64,000 nucleotides of DNA. It comes from Papio anubis. Its lineage: Eukaryota; Chordata; Mammalia; Primates; Cercopithecidae. The stretch covers positions 31,023,376-31,087,375 of the forward strand of contig NC_044976.1 of NCBI RefSeq assembly GCF_008728515.1. Direction: 5' to 3'. Positions 48,252 through 59,800 of this stretch are shown one piece after another. The first letter of the stretch is position 1, and every line of letters begins with the position of its first letter. The position numbers and the translations under genes were made by a program. The notes beneath the pieces were generated by a model that saw nothing but the letters and a program-made list of their open reading frames with translations, ran no database searches and was not told where the DNA came from.

Positions 48252-51200
48252 GTGGGCCCCTGGGCCCCTCAGAATGCCAGGCACAGGGCCCGGCAGCTTG
48301 CACCCACCACCCCTTTTGATCCTCTCAGCAGGCCTTGTAGGCAAGTGGTGGCAGGGGCTATTCTTGCAATCCCATTTAAAAAATTGTTTATTAGAAAATA
48401 TTTCCCATTTAAAGAAAAGTTGAGAAAACTCCCCTATACCCTCTACCCAGATTCGCCAATTAACATTTTGCCACAGTTGCTTCATCATTATCTGTGTGCG
48501 TGTGCATGTGTGCACACTAGTGTGTAACATTTTCTTGTTGTTCTGAACATTGGCCCTTTACCCCGGATACATTAGGATATATTTCCTAAAAATAAGGACA
48601 TTCTCTTACATAACCCATAATATGATTACCAAAGCCAGGATATTTAACATAGAAACAATGCTATTATCTAATCTACCAACCATATTCCAATTTTGCCAAC
48701 TGTCTCCATAATGTTCTTTATAGCATTTTTGGCCTTGACCTGGGGTCATGCATTGCATCTAGTTCTCATGTCTCTTTAGCCCCCTTTAATCTGGAACAGC
48801 TCCTCATCCTTTCTTTATCTTTTATGAGTTGACATTTCTGCAGAGCACAGTCCAGTTATGTCTAATTGATCTTCATTTACACCAAAGGAAACAGATGCTC
48901 AGAGAGATAAAGGCACTTGCTTGAGGCCACACAGCCTGTGTGAGAGGGCCATCTGGCACTACTGTCCACATTCCATCTGGATACCCAGCTATCTTCTAAT
49001 TGATTGAGGGCCCACTATGAGCTTAGCATTGAGTGAGGTGCTTATGAGCTCAGTGCCTGCTTACAACAACCCCATGAGGCTCGGAGAGGTGAAGTGATAT
49101 ACCCAAAGTCACCCAGCAAATAAGTGGAGACAAGCTCTGGCTGGCCACTACTCAGAGCTGTCTACTGAGAGGGCTCTGGACTCATAGCCAGGAGGTCTAG
49201 CTTCCAATTCTGGACGTGGCCTTCACTCTTAGGCTGCTCATCTGTATGGTGATACTGACTTCACAAGGAGATTTAAGGACCAGATATAAAAGCCCTTTGT
49301 TAGTACAAGTTTAAGTGTGCTACATGTTAGCTTTATTTCAGAAACCTCCCAGAGCACCCATCCCCTCAGACCAGCCTTGAAGATGGCCAGGGCTCTGGTT
49401 CTATTTTACCAGTCCACTTCCTTGCCTGCCTTTTTCCTAAGTCTTTATGGGTTTTTTCACCTGTAAAGTGCGGGTGTTAAGCCCCTGCCTCACAAGGCTA
49501 TTGCAGGGATAGAGTGAGATAAGGACTCGAGCGGAGGGCTTGGCATATAATTGGTACTTGGTAGACATTAGCAATTGTCTGTTATTATTTTCTCCTCTGT
49601 ACATCCTCTGCTCTAGCCAGAAGGGCCTTTTCAGCATCTTTGAAATGTGCCCTGACTAATCCTGTCACGCAGCTTTGCACAAGCTCTAGCCCCCTTTCCT
49701 TCTGCATCTCTGAATCCTTTCCCTTCTGGTCCCTCAGCTCCACAGACTGCTGCCCCAGCCATTGCTGGACTCTTGACTTTGGCTTCTCCTTTTGCTAAGG
49801 TCTGGGCCTGCTCTCTAGGTGGAGATGTGATGCCCTCTCCATACCTATGGCTAGAAGGGGGAAAGCCTTAATGTTTGCCACGGACTCCTGTGGGTCAGAC
49901 ATTTGACTCTTTAGTTGCTTGATGGTAGGGGGATCTGGGGGTTCTGAGGGTAGGGTCAGGTGGCCAGGATGGTGGAGGATCACCTGGACATGGACAGCAG
50001 CTGGATACTGACCAATCTGGAGGGACATTTGCATTTTACCACTTAGTGTGTTGCACTGGTATGTACTGGTAAACCCCAGTCCTGCTGGAGTACCATGCCC
50101 AGGGCATCAGTCAAGCTAGACCCATTCCCTGGGCATCCTCAGGACCCCTTTCTGGTGGCCTCTGCTATCCAGGCCCTGGCTTCTTTTCTGGCGGCCCAGT
50201 GGCCCCAGATGGTTGGTACCCACAGAGCTCTGCAAGCCCCAGTACCTGATTAATGACAAGTCGGCTCCCATGAAACCATGAGTGAGCAGCAATTCCAGAC
50301 AATTAGTTAGCAGGCCCAGGAGAAGGCTGTCACAGAGGTAGTGGTCACTGGCCCAGTTCTTCTCAAGACACAGCCCTGTGCCAGCTAGTGGACACACTGG
50401 AGAGGAAGAGACTGCGCCTCTTGGGGCTCCCACTCTGGTGCGGGAGACAGATGTGTAGGTCACACTGACAAGCTCAGTGACAGGGGTTTAAAGGTGTCAT
50501 CTGGGAGCCAGGGGACTGAGTGGCAGGGAAGACTTGAGGATGTAGAGGATGAATAATGACTGTAATATAAGCTATTTACTGACCACCCACTCTAGCCAGC
50601 CACAGTTCCTTACACATAATCTCATTTAATCTGAGGAAACTGAGGCTCACAGAAAAGTATGTGTCCAAGGCTACACAGTGAGTAGTGGAACCAGGATGCC
50701 ACTCCAGGTCCATCTAACTTTAGAAACTTGAAACTACCAGACCCCTCTATTCATGTGCTCATCAGACAGGTACTGATATCCGGTCACAACTGTGGCTACC
50801 ATTCATTGAGCAGTTACTACAGACTGGGTCTAATGCTACAGGCCCTGCTGACTGTCACCACCCCACACTGCCCAAGCATCCCTCCAGCAGCTAAGAGGGA
50901 ACAGGTACAAATTGAGTCTCCGCCATCAATTTCCTTTCTGAGCCACAGTTTCTTATCCGGAAAACAGGGATCATGATACCTGTTTTTCAGGGCTTGTGCA
51001 AGGTTTAGAAATAGTGCGTGTAAAGTGCCTGGCACAGAGCAGGTCTCTGATAAGTGGTAGTTAGTATTGTTATTCCAGGCAAAGACTGTAAATGCTGCAG
51101 AATCTGAAGGGTCGGGGGTGTTTGGCTGTTGGCAGGATCACCCAGCCAGGGGAGGCCTGATGGAGGAGGGTCAGCAGTGGACAGATTGTAAAGCATGTTA

Positions 51201-52838
51201 AATCCCAAAGGCCGAATGGTTTGAACTTGGAACAGAGGGCAGTGGGAAGTGCCAATGGCTTTTAAATAGGGAAGTCCCTGCCTGGTGCCAGGTTCTGGGG
51301 ATATGGACATTAGCTAGACGTCCACGTTTGCAGGAACAACCCTGCAAAGACATAATTTCTTCTGGAGAGATGTTTGCAAAGGAAAAGTCCACCGGGCTCT
51401 GGGCCCATATGCACCCTGACCTAGCCTGGGTTGGAGAAGACCTCGCTAAGAAAACAGCTTGTAAACTGAGTCCCAAGGAGGAGTGGGAGGCAGCAGAAGG
51501 AGCTGGGTGCAAGGCGAGCCTAAGGGGAGCCCTGTGTGTGACGGGAGTGAGGGGGTGGTGTGCGGGCTGGGGACGTAACAGTGTAGATCTGTGTTTGGAA
51601 AGAGCTTTCAGAGGCAGCATAGGGGACAGACCCGAGGGACAGGCTAGAAGAGACCAGTGTGGAGGCTGAAGCTGGATCTGAGACAGCAGAAGTTTATGGG
51701 ATGGGAGAAGGGAGGCTTCTTGGAGGAAGTGTCGGTCGGGTAAAGCTGGAAGATTGGGGAGACAGGTTCGGTCCTTGAGCTCCGGGGCACTGTGACCCAG
51801 GCTACAGGCCAAGCCCTACGTGCGTGCTCTGTACATTTAGCGCAAGAACTCTCTTTCATGTCACCTCGGGAGCTACTGCACGTGGCGGCTGCCGCCCTCT
51901 GCCCAGCCCAGCCCAGCCAAGCCTGGCGGTCCCTGCCTGCTGCAGATGCATATTTGCATTCCTTTGCATACTGTTCCCCGCCCCTCTGGCCCTCCAGCCC
52001 GCGCCGCGCCCCCTGCCGGCCGCAGACCGCCCGGCAGCGCAGTGACGCCCCCTTGGCCCGGCGCCCCCTTTCGACCACCGAGCGCCCGCCGCCCTGGGCC
52101 CGGGTGCCAGCCCGGTACTTACCGCCGACTCGCGTCCCGGGCACGCGCTCCTAAGCCCGCCGCTCCAGGCCCTCCACTGTAGGGCCCCGGTGTCCTCCAA
52201 CATCTCTCCTGACCCCCTACGCCCCCAAATTCCCGGCGCCCGCTCGGAGCTTTCACCTGCGGCGTCTTTGCGCCTTTCCCACCCAGCTCTCCAAGGGAGC
52301 GCGGCAGGGCCCGCCCGATAGCCCCCTCTTCTGGGAAGCCTTCCCAGACACGCCTTCCCGAAGCCCCCGGCTCCCCACGCCTCCGTAATTCCCCACTCCA
52401 CCTTGCCCAGGCGGGGGCAGCAAACGTCAGCGAGCCCGGGGGCGCCTCTGAATCTTGCGGGTGGGGGCTCGGGCAGGCTCCTCTCACTCCCCGCCTCCCC
52501 TCCCGCCCCCAGGCCATTTACAAGATGGTTTCGTCCGTGATGAAGATGCCGGAGGACGAGTCGACCCCGGAAAAGAGGACTGAGAAAATCTTCCGCCAAA
52601 TGGACACAAACAACGACGGTGAGGGGCAGGGGCGGGACGGGGTGGACGGGGCGGGCGCCTCTCCCTCCCTCCCTTTCCGCTCCGCCTCCCCTCACTTGGC
52701 TGCCGCCTCCTCCCCTATCACCGCTCCCCTCGCCCTGCAGGCAAGCTGTCCCTGGAGGAGTTCATCCGCGGAGCCAAAAGCGACCCGTCCATCGTGCGCC
52801 TGCTGCAGTGCGACCCCAGCAGCGCCTCCCAGTTCTGA
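47874..52838 (+). CDS. HPCA: HPCA, hippocalcin (neuronal calcium sensor)
   Basis: Hippocalcin is a neuronal calcium sensor, abundant in hippocampal pyramidal cells, that moves to membranes when calcium exposes its myristoyl group. Exons 47874-48251, 52513-52618 and 52741-52838 give 193 residues ([10 protein letters not shown]...PSSASQF), the family length. Gly2 of MGKQNSK is the myristoylation site. EF-hand 1 (about 36-47) is degenerate, with the family Cys38-Pro39. EF-hands 2-4 have intact loops: D73-E84 ([12 protein letters not shown]), D109-E120 ([12 protein letters not shown]) and D157-E168 (DTNNDGKLSLEE). Asn75, mutated in recessive dystonia in people, is present. The start lies 21 nt after a splice acceptor, so the first exon is noncoding. 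Intron 3 splits the EF4 loop at Gly162. The 3' end meets TMEM54. The protein looks fully conserved and functional. Confidence 0.97.
48355..48900 (-). repeat. Probable old L1-derived fragment in HPCA intron 2
   Basis: I recognise a common mammalian repeat text (attcgccaattaacattttg; tacattaggatatatttcc; aggacattctcttacataac). I believe it is an L1M-type fragment, but the family is not certain. Confidence 0.5.
49190..49600 (+). repeat. MIR-derived sequence (two pieces)
   Basis: aggctgctcatctgtatggtg and cacctgtaaagtgcgggtg plus the cttggcatataattggtac 3' end are MIR text. Confidence 0.6.
50719..50839 (+). repeat. Dispersed repeat, copy A (HPCA intron 2)
   Basis: About 120 bases, roughly 84% identical by eye to 56400-56520; both contain acaggtactgatatcc and gtggctaccattca-type text. 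The family is not recognised. Confidence 0.6.
51850..52760 (+). promoter_or_regulatory. HPCA: CpG island spanning HPCA exon 3, with POU-site cluster
   Basis: A second CpG-rich block within HPCA intron 2 runs through exon 3. At its 5' edge are an exact octamer ATTTGCAT (51952-51959), an adjoining ATGCAT (51946-51951) and TTTGCATA (51963-51970). A CTCF-like GCGCCCCCTGCCGGC lies at 52006-52020. It may be an internal promoter or enhancer, or simply a GC-rich exon region. Confidence 0.45.
52513..52618 (+). CDS. HPCA: HPCA coding exon 3
   Basis: The acceptor is cgcccccag|GCC. It encodes [16 protein letters not shown]...RQMDTNND plus one base, and ends at GACG|gtgagg inside the EF4 calcium loop. 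Confidence 0.96.
52741..52838 (+). CDS. HPCA: HPCA coding exon 4
   Basis: The acceptor is cgccctgcag|GCAAG. It encodes the rest of EF-hand 4 and the C-terminus [12 protein letters not shown], with TGA at 52836-52838. The preceding intron is only 122 nt. Confidence 0.96.
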
Positions 52839-53543
52839 GAGGAGCCAGTTCCCCCTTCCTCCCTCCCTTCACCGTCTCCCTCCCGGCTCTTAGCTTCCTC
52901 TCCCTTGTGTGTATTCTGGCTGGGGGCCAGACTGGGGAAGCCCTTCTCCCCGGGTCTGCTCTGTGGGGGGCTTCCGGAAAAGGGAACCCTGCGGTACCCC
53001 CAGGCCAAAGCAAGTAAGCAGTTAGCACCCCCCAATCCGAGAGGGAACAATAGAGACACAGGCTGGGTTGGTCTGCTTCTCAGTCAGGTCCCCTTACCCA
53101 CCCACCAGCCCCGAGGCCAGACACCTCTCCCAAAGGGGCAGTCTCCCCGTCTTGCAGATCTCAGCTTGGGGGGTGGGGGGAGTCATGCCCAGGGGAGGAG
53201 CCTTTTTATCTGGAGGGGAGAGGATTCTAGGGGTGTGGAGTTGGAGAAAGAGGGTTCCTCGAGCCACCCTTCCCACCCCAGCCCTTGCTGGTCCCCAGGC
53301 CAAGCCACCAAGTGAAACCTTCCAGGATACTAGCCCCGCCAGCTGTGGGTCCCAGAAAGCCCGCCTGCCTTTTAGCACTTGGATACACACAGACCCACGG
53401 AGCTCCTGTGTTTTGCCTCTCACACACATACAGGCCCACAGACAGATGGGCAGATGCACCCAGAGCCCCATGCACAGCGTCCTGCGTGAGAAAGAGACAC
53501 GGCCCCCTGGCTGAGCCCCTGTCCTCCCCTCTGTCCCCCCAAT

Positions 53544-53559
53544 CCCCCCCCCCCCCCCC
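53544..53559. repeat. Run of 16 C in the HPCA 3' UTR
   Basis: Preceded by further C runs (53535-53540), so the other strand is G-run rich. Confidence 0.9.
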
Positions 53560-53594
53560 GCCCGCATGCAGCCAAATGGAGCATCTCTGTTCTT

Positions 53595-53600
53595 TTTAAT
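53595..53600 (-). terminator. TMEM54: Candidate TMEM54 poly(A) signal (ATTAAA)
   Basis: The minus strand reads ATTAAA (TTTAAT on +), the commonest variant signal, about 190 nt after the TMEM54 stop. No minus-strand AATAAA lies closer. It is only 8 nt from the HPCA signal on the opposite strand. Confidence 0.55.
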
Positions 53601-53608
53601 AATTTCAG

Positions 53609-53614
53609 AATAAA
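53609..53614 (+). terminator. HPCA: HPCA poly(A) signal
   Basis: Canonical AATAAA in tttcagAATAAAgtctcattt, followed by tttcagtgcagtgggctgg as a plausible cleavage and GU-rich zone. Confidence 0.8.
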
Positions 53615-53788
53615 GTCTCATTTCAGTGCAGTGGGCTGGATGGTGGGGGAAGGGGTTGAAAGCCCCACTTGGGTCCCCGAGGGTCCATTGAGCCCTCTCA
53701 GGCCAGCTCCAGGAATCCTGGCCTGGTCACAGAGCAGAGTTGCTTGCAGGGTCCTAGTGGCCATGGGGCCTGGGCAGGACATCATCTC

Positions 53789-53863
53789 TCAGAGGGTCAG
53801 AGGCTCAGAGCTGGTGCAGCTCAGCAGGTCACGGCCCTCCACCAGCTCTGGGTTCTCCCGCAT
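53789..53863 (-). CDS. TMEM54: TMEM54 coding exon 6
   Basis: Encodes MRENPELVEGRDLLSCTSSEPLTL and a TGA stop at 53791-53789. The acceptor is tctgcag-like (tctctgcag|ATG). Confidence 0.95.
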   Translation of the reverse strand: MRENPELVEGRDLLSCTSSEPLTL

Positions 53864-56800
53864 CTGCAGAGACACAGGAGACTGCCAAACCCACTGGTTC
53901 TCAGCCTGGGTCTCCCCCTCCAGGACATCCGGGAAATGGAAGGAGGGGAGGGCTGGAAGGATCTCTGGGGGCAAAGGGGCATCACTACCCACTCCACTGC
54001 AAGAGCCAGGCCAGACCCTTGGAATGCCCCCAGTGTGAGCCCAGACACCCCTGCCCCTCCCTCAAGACTCATCCTGGGCCCTAGGAGAGCCAGGTGTCAG
54101 CTGTGTGACTCTGCTGGGAGATCTCGCCTCTCTGAGCCTCCAAGCCTCCCCCTTTGCTCCTGGGAAGAAAACTTTTGCCCCATTTCTCAAGGTGGGGGCC
54201 CCTACACAGGGGTGGGGCAGAGCAGCTTGGGTACCCTGGCAGGGGATCCCAGGAAATTCGGGGGGTCAGGGCTGTGGAGGGAACTTACCACGTGGTGGCT
54301 GCTTTTCCCCCACCAGGGCCTCAGCTCCAGCAACTGGTGGGTGAGCTGAGCGCAGCGCACAGCAAACACATTCTCCACCACGCAAAGCACTAGGGCGATG
54401 CCCCAGAGGCACAGGCTGGAGCTCTGTGGGGCATGGGGCAGAGATGGCTGGCTGGAGTTGGGGGTGGTGGGTGGACTCCAAGAGCCTTTCCCACCCCTGC
54501 GAGGGCCTGGTGCCCCACCTCAGGCCTAGATACTCACATAAATGCGTGTGGGGTCGAAGGGACAGTCAGGTGCGAGGGCCAGTAGTTCAGAGCTCCCAAA
54601 AGTGCAGGCAGCCAGCAGTGCCTTGCCCTGGGTGGCAAAGGTCACGGCGATGGAGGCCAAGAGGCCAAGGGCACAGGTCAGAGAGAGGAGAGCACAGGCC
54701 ACGCTCGAGCTAAACACTGTCCAGCGCTGGATGGGGGAGGCCACTGGTCAACAGGTGTTGTGCTTGGCCCCCATGGGCAGCTCTGACCTCCCTGAGGGTC
54801 AGCCTTACCCCCTTCAAGGAGGCCAGGCCCTTGGTGGGTGGCTGCTGCCCCTACCCTTCCCTCAAAGCCCTATCCCAGGAGGCAACACGTACCAGGGGGG
54901 TGCTGGGGAGGTAGCGTGATAACACGATGGCTGCGATGCCTGAGGTGATGACCTGTAGGGAAGGCCCAAGTCAGCCTTGACTCCTTGGCTGGAGGAGCAG
55001 GGGCAGGGGATCAGGGCCACTCTGGGATAATGATCTCACCGGCGCCAACCATTGCCCTCTAGACTCCCCCACCCCTCACCCACTGCTTAGCCTGGGCTTC
55101 ACATCTCCATCTGCCTCCTCATAGTCCAGCCTGACATGATGTTTCTAAAACTGTCACTCCCTCTCTACAACCTTCCACGAGTCCCCACTGCCTACGGCTG
55201 TGTCTCAAGCAGGTTCATGTATCCTGGGGCCACCAGGGCCTGCCAGGGTATGAATGGGACACACCTCTCTGGAATGGAAAAGATTGTGGAAGAAACTAAC
55301 CCAGTTAGCAAGGAACTAAAATCAAAATTGTTACATTGAAACAAACCAAGACATGTTATAGAGTAGAATTTTAAATCCCTGGGGGTATTTTCAATGATTC
55401 CAGGTTCTCAGTGACTAGACCCCAGCCCCAACCCTGTTGGCTTCTCAGCCCCACCTGGGGTACCGTCCTCCCTCACTGCTCTGGATGTGGATGCCTATAC
55501 ACAGCCTGCTCAGGACGCTGCCCACGCACCCTCTCACCAGGAACACCCTTCCTGCTCCTCTGTCCCTGCGGATCCTGCAAGCCCTGCTCAGGTTTGCACA
55601 CGTTTCCCTAACCAGCCTCGATGCCAAGGGGTGGGGCTACCCCACAGTTCAGCCCAACAGCCGCCCTCTGGATCTTTGGGGTCCACCCATCCAGTCTTCC
55701 TCCTGATGTTCCTCACTGGACCAGGCTTGGGCTGGACCCATCTGAGGCAGGTGGTATGACGGGGTCCTGGGTTCCAGGCCCAGCATGTCTTTAGTTTACA
55801 TGAGAGCCACAACACAGTGCCTCAATCTCTGTGGGCTTAGCCCCGCTCTGCAGGATGAGCTGACAGAAAGGACACTGGCTTTGGTGTCAGACACAAATAG
55901 GTTCCAATCCGGGTTGACTTCTGTGTATCAGCAGGAAGTTGGGTGAATCCCTGAGTCTTGGTTTCCTCTTTTGTGAAATGGGGATAATAATGGCCCCCAG
56001 CTGCTGGGAGCAGTGAGGATTAACTAAGTGAGGGGAAGGCTGAAGTGGTCCAGCTCAAAGCCCATTCTGGTGGACCTCCTCACCCTGAGCCCACTGCCTT
56101 CCCTGAGTTCCTCACAACAGTATTAGTCAGAGGAACTCCAAGGACCCTGCACACATCCGCCCAGCCCAGCCCCGTCCCACCAACATAGCCTCTCCTTCTT
56201 GCTGGGACCTATGACCCCCATTCTCCCAAGCCTTGAGGCCAGCAGGCTGTCTGAGCTTTATTTTGCAAGGGAGGAACAGGCCTAGAGAGAGAAATAAGTC
56301 TCTCAGCCAGGAGGAGGCAGGGATGGAACTCAGACACTGATGTGCGGGAAGATCTTCCCCCCAGGCTATGGCCACTTCTGCTGACCGGCAGGAAAGAGCT
56401 TTAGAAACTCGAGACTACCTGACCCCTCCATTCATGTACTAGTCAAACAGGTACTGATATCCAGTCACAACCATGGCTACCATTCACTGAGCAGTTGCTA
56501 CAGACCAGGCCTCATGCTAAGCTCCTGCCAAATTGGTTTTCTCAGAATCTCCAGAACAGATCTTAGCCATTTCCACCTCCAGCCTTCCCGTCTCCCGTTC
56601 TCTGTACTTGGAATGCCATCTCAGCTTCCTTTCCTGCCTCTGCTAGCCTCAACATGCCACATACATAGGTTCTGGTCATGGCAGCCTGTCTGTGAACTCC
56701 TGCTCATCCATCAATACCCAGGTCAGAGGCCGGCACTCCGTGCAACCCTCCAGCACCCTCCCAAGCTCAACTCCTGCTCCTTTCTTCTGTCCAGTGGTGC

Positions 56801-59800
56801 TGTGGATATTTCTCGATGTAATAATCATCTTAGCTCACAGTAGTGGGCGCTAACAACATGCCAGACACTGTGCTAAGCACTTTCTGTGGAAGACCTCATC
56901 AGTACCCATCAGGACCCTCAGAGGTAAACACTGTTACCATCTCCATTTTTTTTTTTTTTTTGAGACGGAGTCTCGCTCTGCTGCCCAGGCTGGAGTGCAG
57001 TGGCCGGATCTCAGCTCACTGCAAGCTCCGCCTCCCGGGTTCACGCCATTCTCCTGTCTCAGCCTCCCGAGTAGCTCGGACTACAGATGCCCGCCAACTC
57101 GCCCGGCTAGTTTTTTGTATTTTTTTAGTAGAGACGGGGTTTCACCGTGTTAGCCAGGATGGTCTCGATCTCCTGACCTCGTGATCCGCCCGTCTCGGCC
57201 TCCCAAAGTGCTGGGATTACAGGCTTGAGCCACCGCGCCCGGCCCACCATCTCCATTTTATAGATGAAGAAGTTGAGTGACTTGGGCAGTTGGTAAGTGG
57301 CAGACAAAGGGTTAGTTCTTGAGGTTCTCTGCTTACCACCACAGGCTCTGGGTGGGGACCTGTTGAAGACCCTTCAAGCCCCCTCCAGCCTCCTCCCTCC
57401 AACCATCCTCCCAGCCTGGCCATACCACGATAGCACAAGTGACAGAGAGGATGTTGACCACGCAGTACTGCAGCGCCACAGCATCTTGGGGGGTGCCCAC
57501 GTAGCGCAGCACTGTGCCATGGAGCAGTGCGGCCGTGATGAAGCTCACGTGGCCCAGCACCACCAGCACCAGGCCTGTCTTCATCAGCACCTTCCGAAAG
57601 TCGCCCACACTCAGGCCTCCTGTCGGGGACAGCTATGTCAGGGCTGTGCGTGGGGCTTATCCTGCTGGGCAGAAGGGGAAGCCAAGGCCCTGGCCCTAAT
57701 GATGGACACTGGGTTCTAAATGTATTTCTGGATGACTTGGAGCCAGTAACTTGTCTTCTCTGAGCCTTGGTCTCCTCATCCATAAAAGGGGTTCAGGATG
57801 CCTTTGCGAGAATCCTCGGGACTCTGAGGCTGGACAGCATACAGGTGATTCTTAGAAGTAGCGCTTGTTAGTGCTCAAGGTCATGAGTGAGGGGGCGCTA
57901 GCTCAGTTTTCTAGCTCTAGACTTCGAGATCCTTCCACTAAGCTCCCCATTCACTGATTCATGTGTTCATTACACATGTTCACAGAGTGTCTGCTCTGTG
58001 CCAGGCCCTGGGGTACCACAGTGAGCTCCACAGTCGCTCTCCAGGCCACAAGGAGCCAGAGTTCATCGGGCAGGAACTGGGCCCTGCTTGGTACTCAGTT
58101 GGGTGGATAGGGCCTGATACACAGCAGATGCTGACACCACTGCTGAACTGAACTGCCCAGAGCCAGGTGACTTGGGGCAGGGAACTCAAGGCTCTGAGTC
58201 TGCATGCCCCCATCTGCAAAATGGGAAGAAGAACTTTGCCTCTCAGTGGGTCCATGAGGAAGTGGATGGGAAATTGTGGCATACCCTGAGGGTACTGGGA
58301 AAAGCAAGCTCTCAGTGCAGGGGGAACTGGGCAGGATGGAGTGAGTAGGGGAAGCTGGGATCAAAAGAACATTGGGACTCATTCAGATGTTCTCAGTGGC
58401 CAAGTGGCTGCCCAGCCCTACCTGCACATGCCGGCTCCCAACCTGCTCTCTGAAATTTGCCCATAAGTCCTAGCTCTGCCCTCAAGGAGACACACCACAC
58501 CAGCCCCCTGGCCCTGCCAGCCCCTCACTAGAGCCAGCTCTGAGACTTGAAGACTGTGGTTAGGCCCCAGAACTAAATATTCCCTTCTTTAGCTGCTTCT
58601 GATGGGATGTGACTGAGTCCTTTCCTAGACCTCCGTCTCCCCATCTGTGGTAGAGCAGTTTGGTCATATTTAATATATGGGAGCTCTGCAGCTTGGGGGG
58701 GGGGGGGAAGAGGCTAGGCACAGTGCTCATGCCTCTAATCCCAGCACTTTAGGAGGGCAAGGTGGGAGAATCACTTGAAGCCAGGAGTTCAAGACCAGTC
58801 TGATCAACATAGCAAGATCCTATCTTTACCAAAATGATAAAAATAAAAAATTAGCCAGGCATGGTGGTGCATGCCTCTAGTCCCAGTTATTCAGGAGGCT
58901 GAAGCAGAAGGATCTTTTGAGCCCAGGAGGTGGAGGCCACAGTGAGCTATAATCATGCCATTGCACTCATGCCTGGGCTATAGAGCCAGAGACCCCATCT
59001 AAAAAAAATGAAATCTCTACACTGGACGTTCTCTGGGATATCTGTCTGAAGCTGTGCCAAGAGACAGTCCTCAGGGAGCAGGAAGGGATGGGGCTGTTCA
59101 GTCACAAACTTGCTGTGTGACCAGGCACCAGTCCCTCCCCTCTCTGGGCCCCAAGTTCCACATCTATAAAATGGGGAGGCATTGGTCCAGCTGGTCTCTG
59201 AGACCCCTGGAGCTTGCAGGACCCTCTGGAGCTGAACCAGGTCTAGGAGAAGCAGAGGGCAGATGATGGGCTGGACAGGCACCATGAGACTGGAATAGCA
59301 TTGTGAAGATGGAATGCCAGCCAAGCAGGAAGGGGCATGGCAGCTTCAGCGCAGGAGCCTGACCCACCTCACCCCATCCACCCACCTACCTGGGAGCTCA
59401 GTGTCTACCTTCCAGCTCAGGGCTGGGCTCAATAACCAAGGGCATCCCAGGACCAAGACTTTGGTCAAAGAGGAGGCACGGTGCCAGCATGGGGCTGTGC
59501 CTGGAGCACTGGACTGAGTCTGGAGCAGTCCTTGACTTTTTATTTATTTATTTATTTTTTATTTTATTTTATTTTTTTTTGAGACGGAGTCTCACTCAGT
59601 CGCGCAGGCTGGAGTCCAGTGGCGTGATCTCGGCTCACTGCAAGCTCCCCCTCCCGGGTTCATCCCATTCTCCTGCCTCAACCTCCCAAGTAGCTGGGAC
59701 TACAGGTGCCTGCCACCATACCCGGCTAATTTTTTGTATTTTTAGTAGAGATGGGGTTTCACCATGTTAGCCAGGATGATCTCGCTCTCTGACCTCGTGA

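Larger units (their letters stand above)
52839..53635 (+). other. HPCA: HPCA 3' untranslated region
   Basis: About 0.8 kb after the stop, GC-rich, with a run of 16 C at 53544-53559. It ends shortly after the AATAAA at 53609-53614. It abuts or overlaps the TMEM54 3' UTR on the other strand. Confidence 0.8.

Noticed and set aside
47832..48527. A 231-codon frame reading from HPCA exon 2 through its donor into intron 2
   Set aside because: The part after residue 126 is intron sequence following a good GTGGGC donor. The spliced protein matches hippocalcin exactly in length and EF-hand 4 content.
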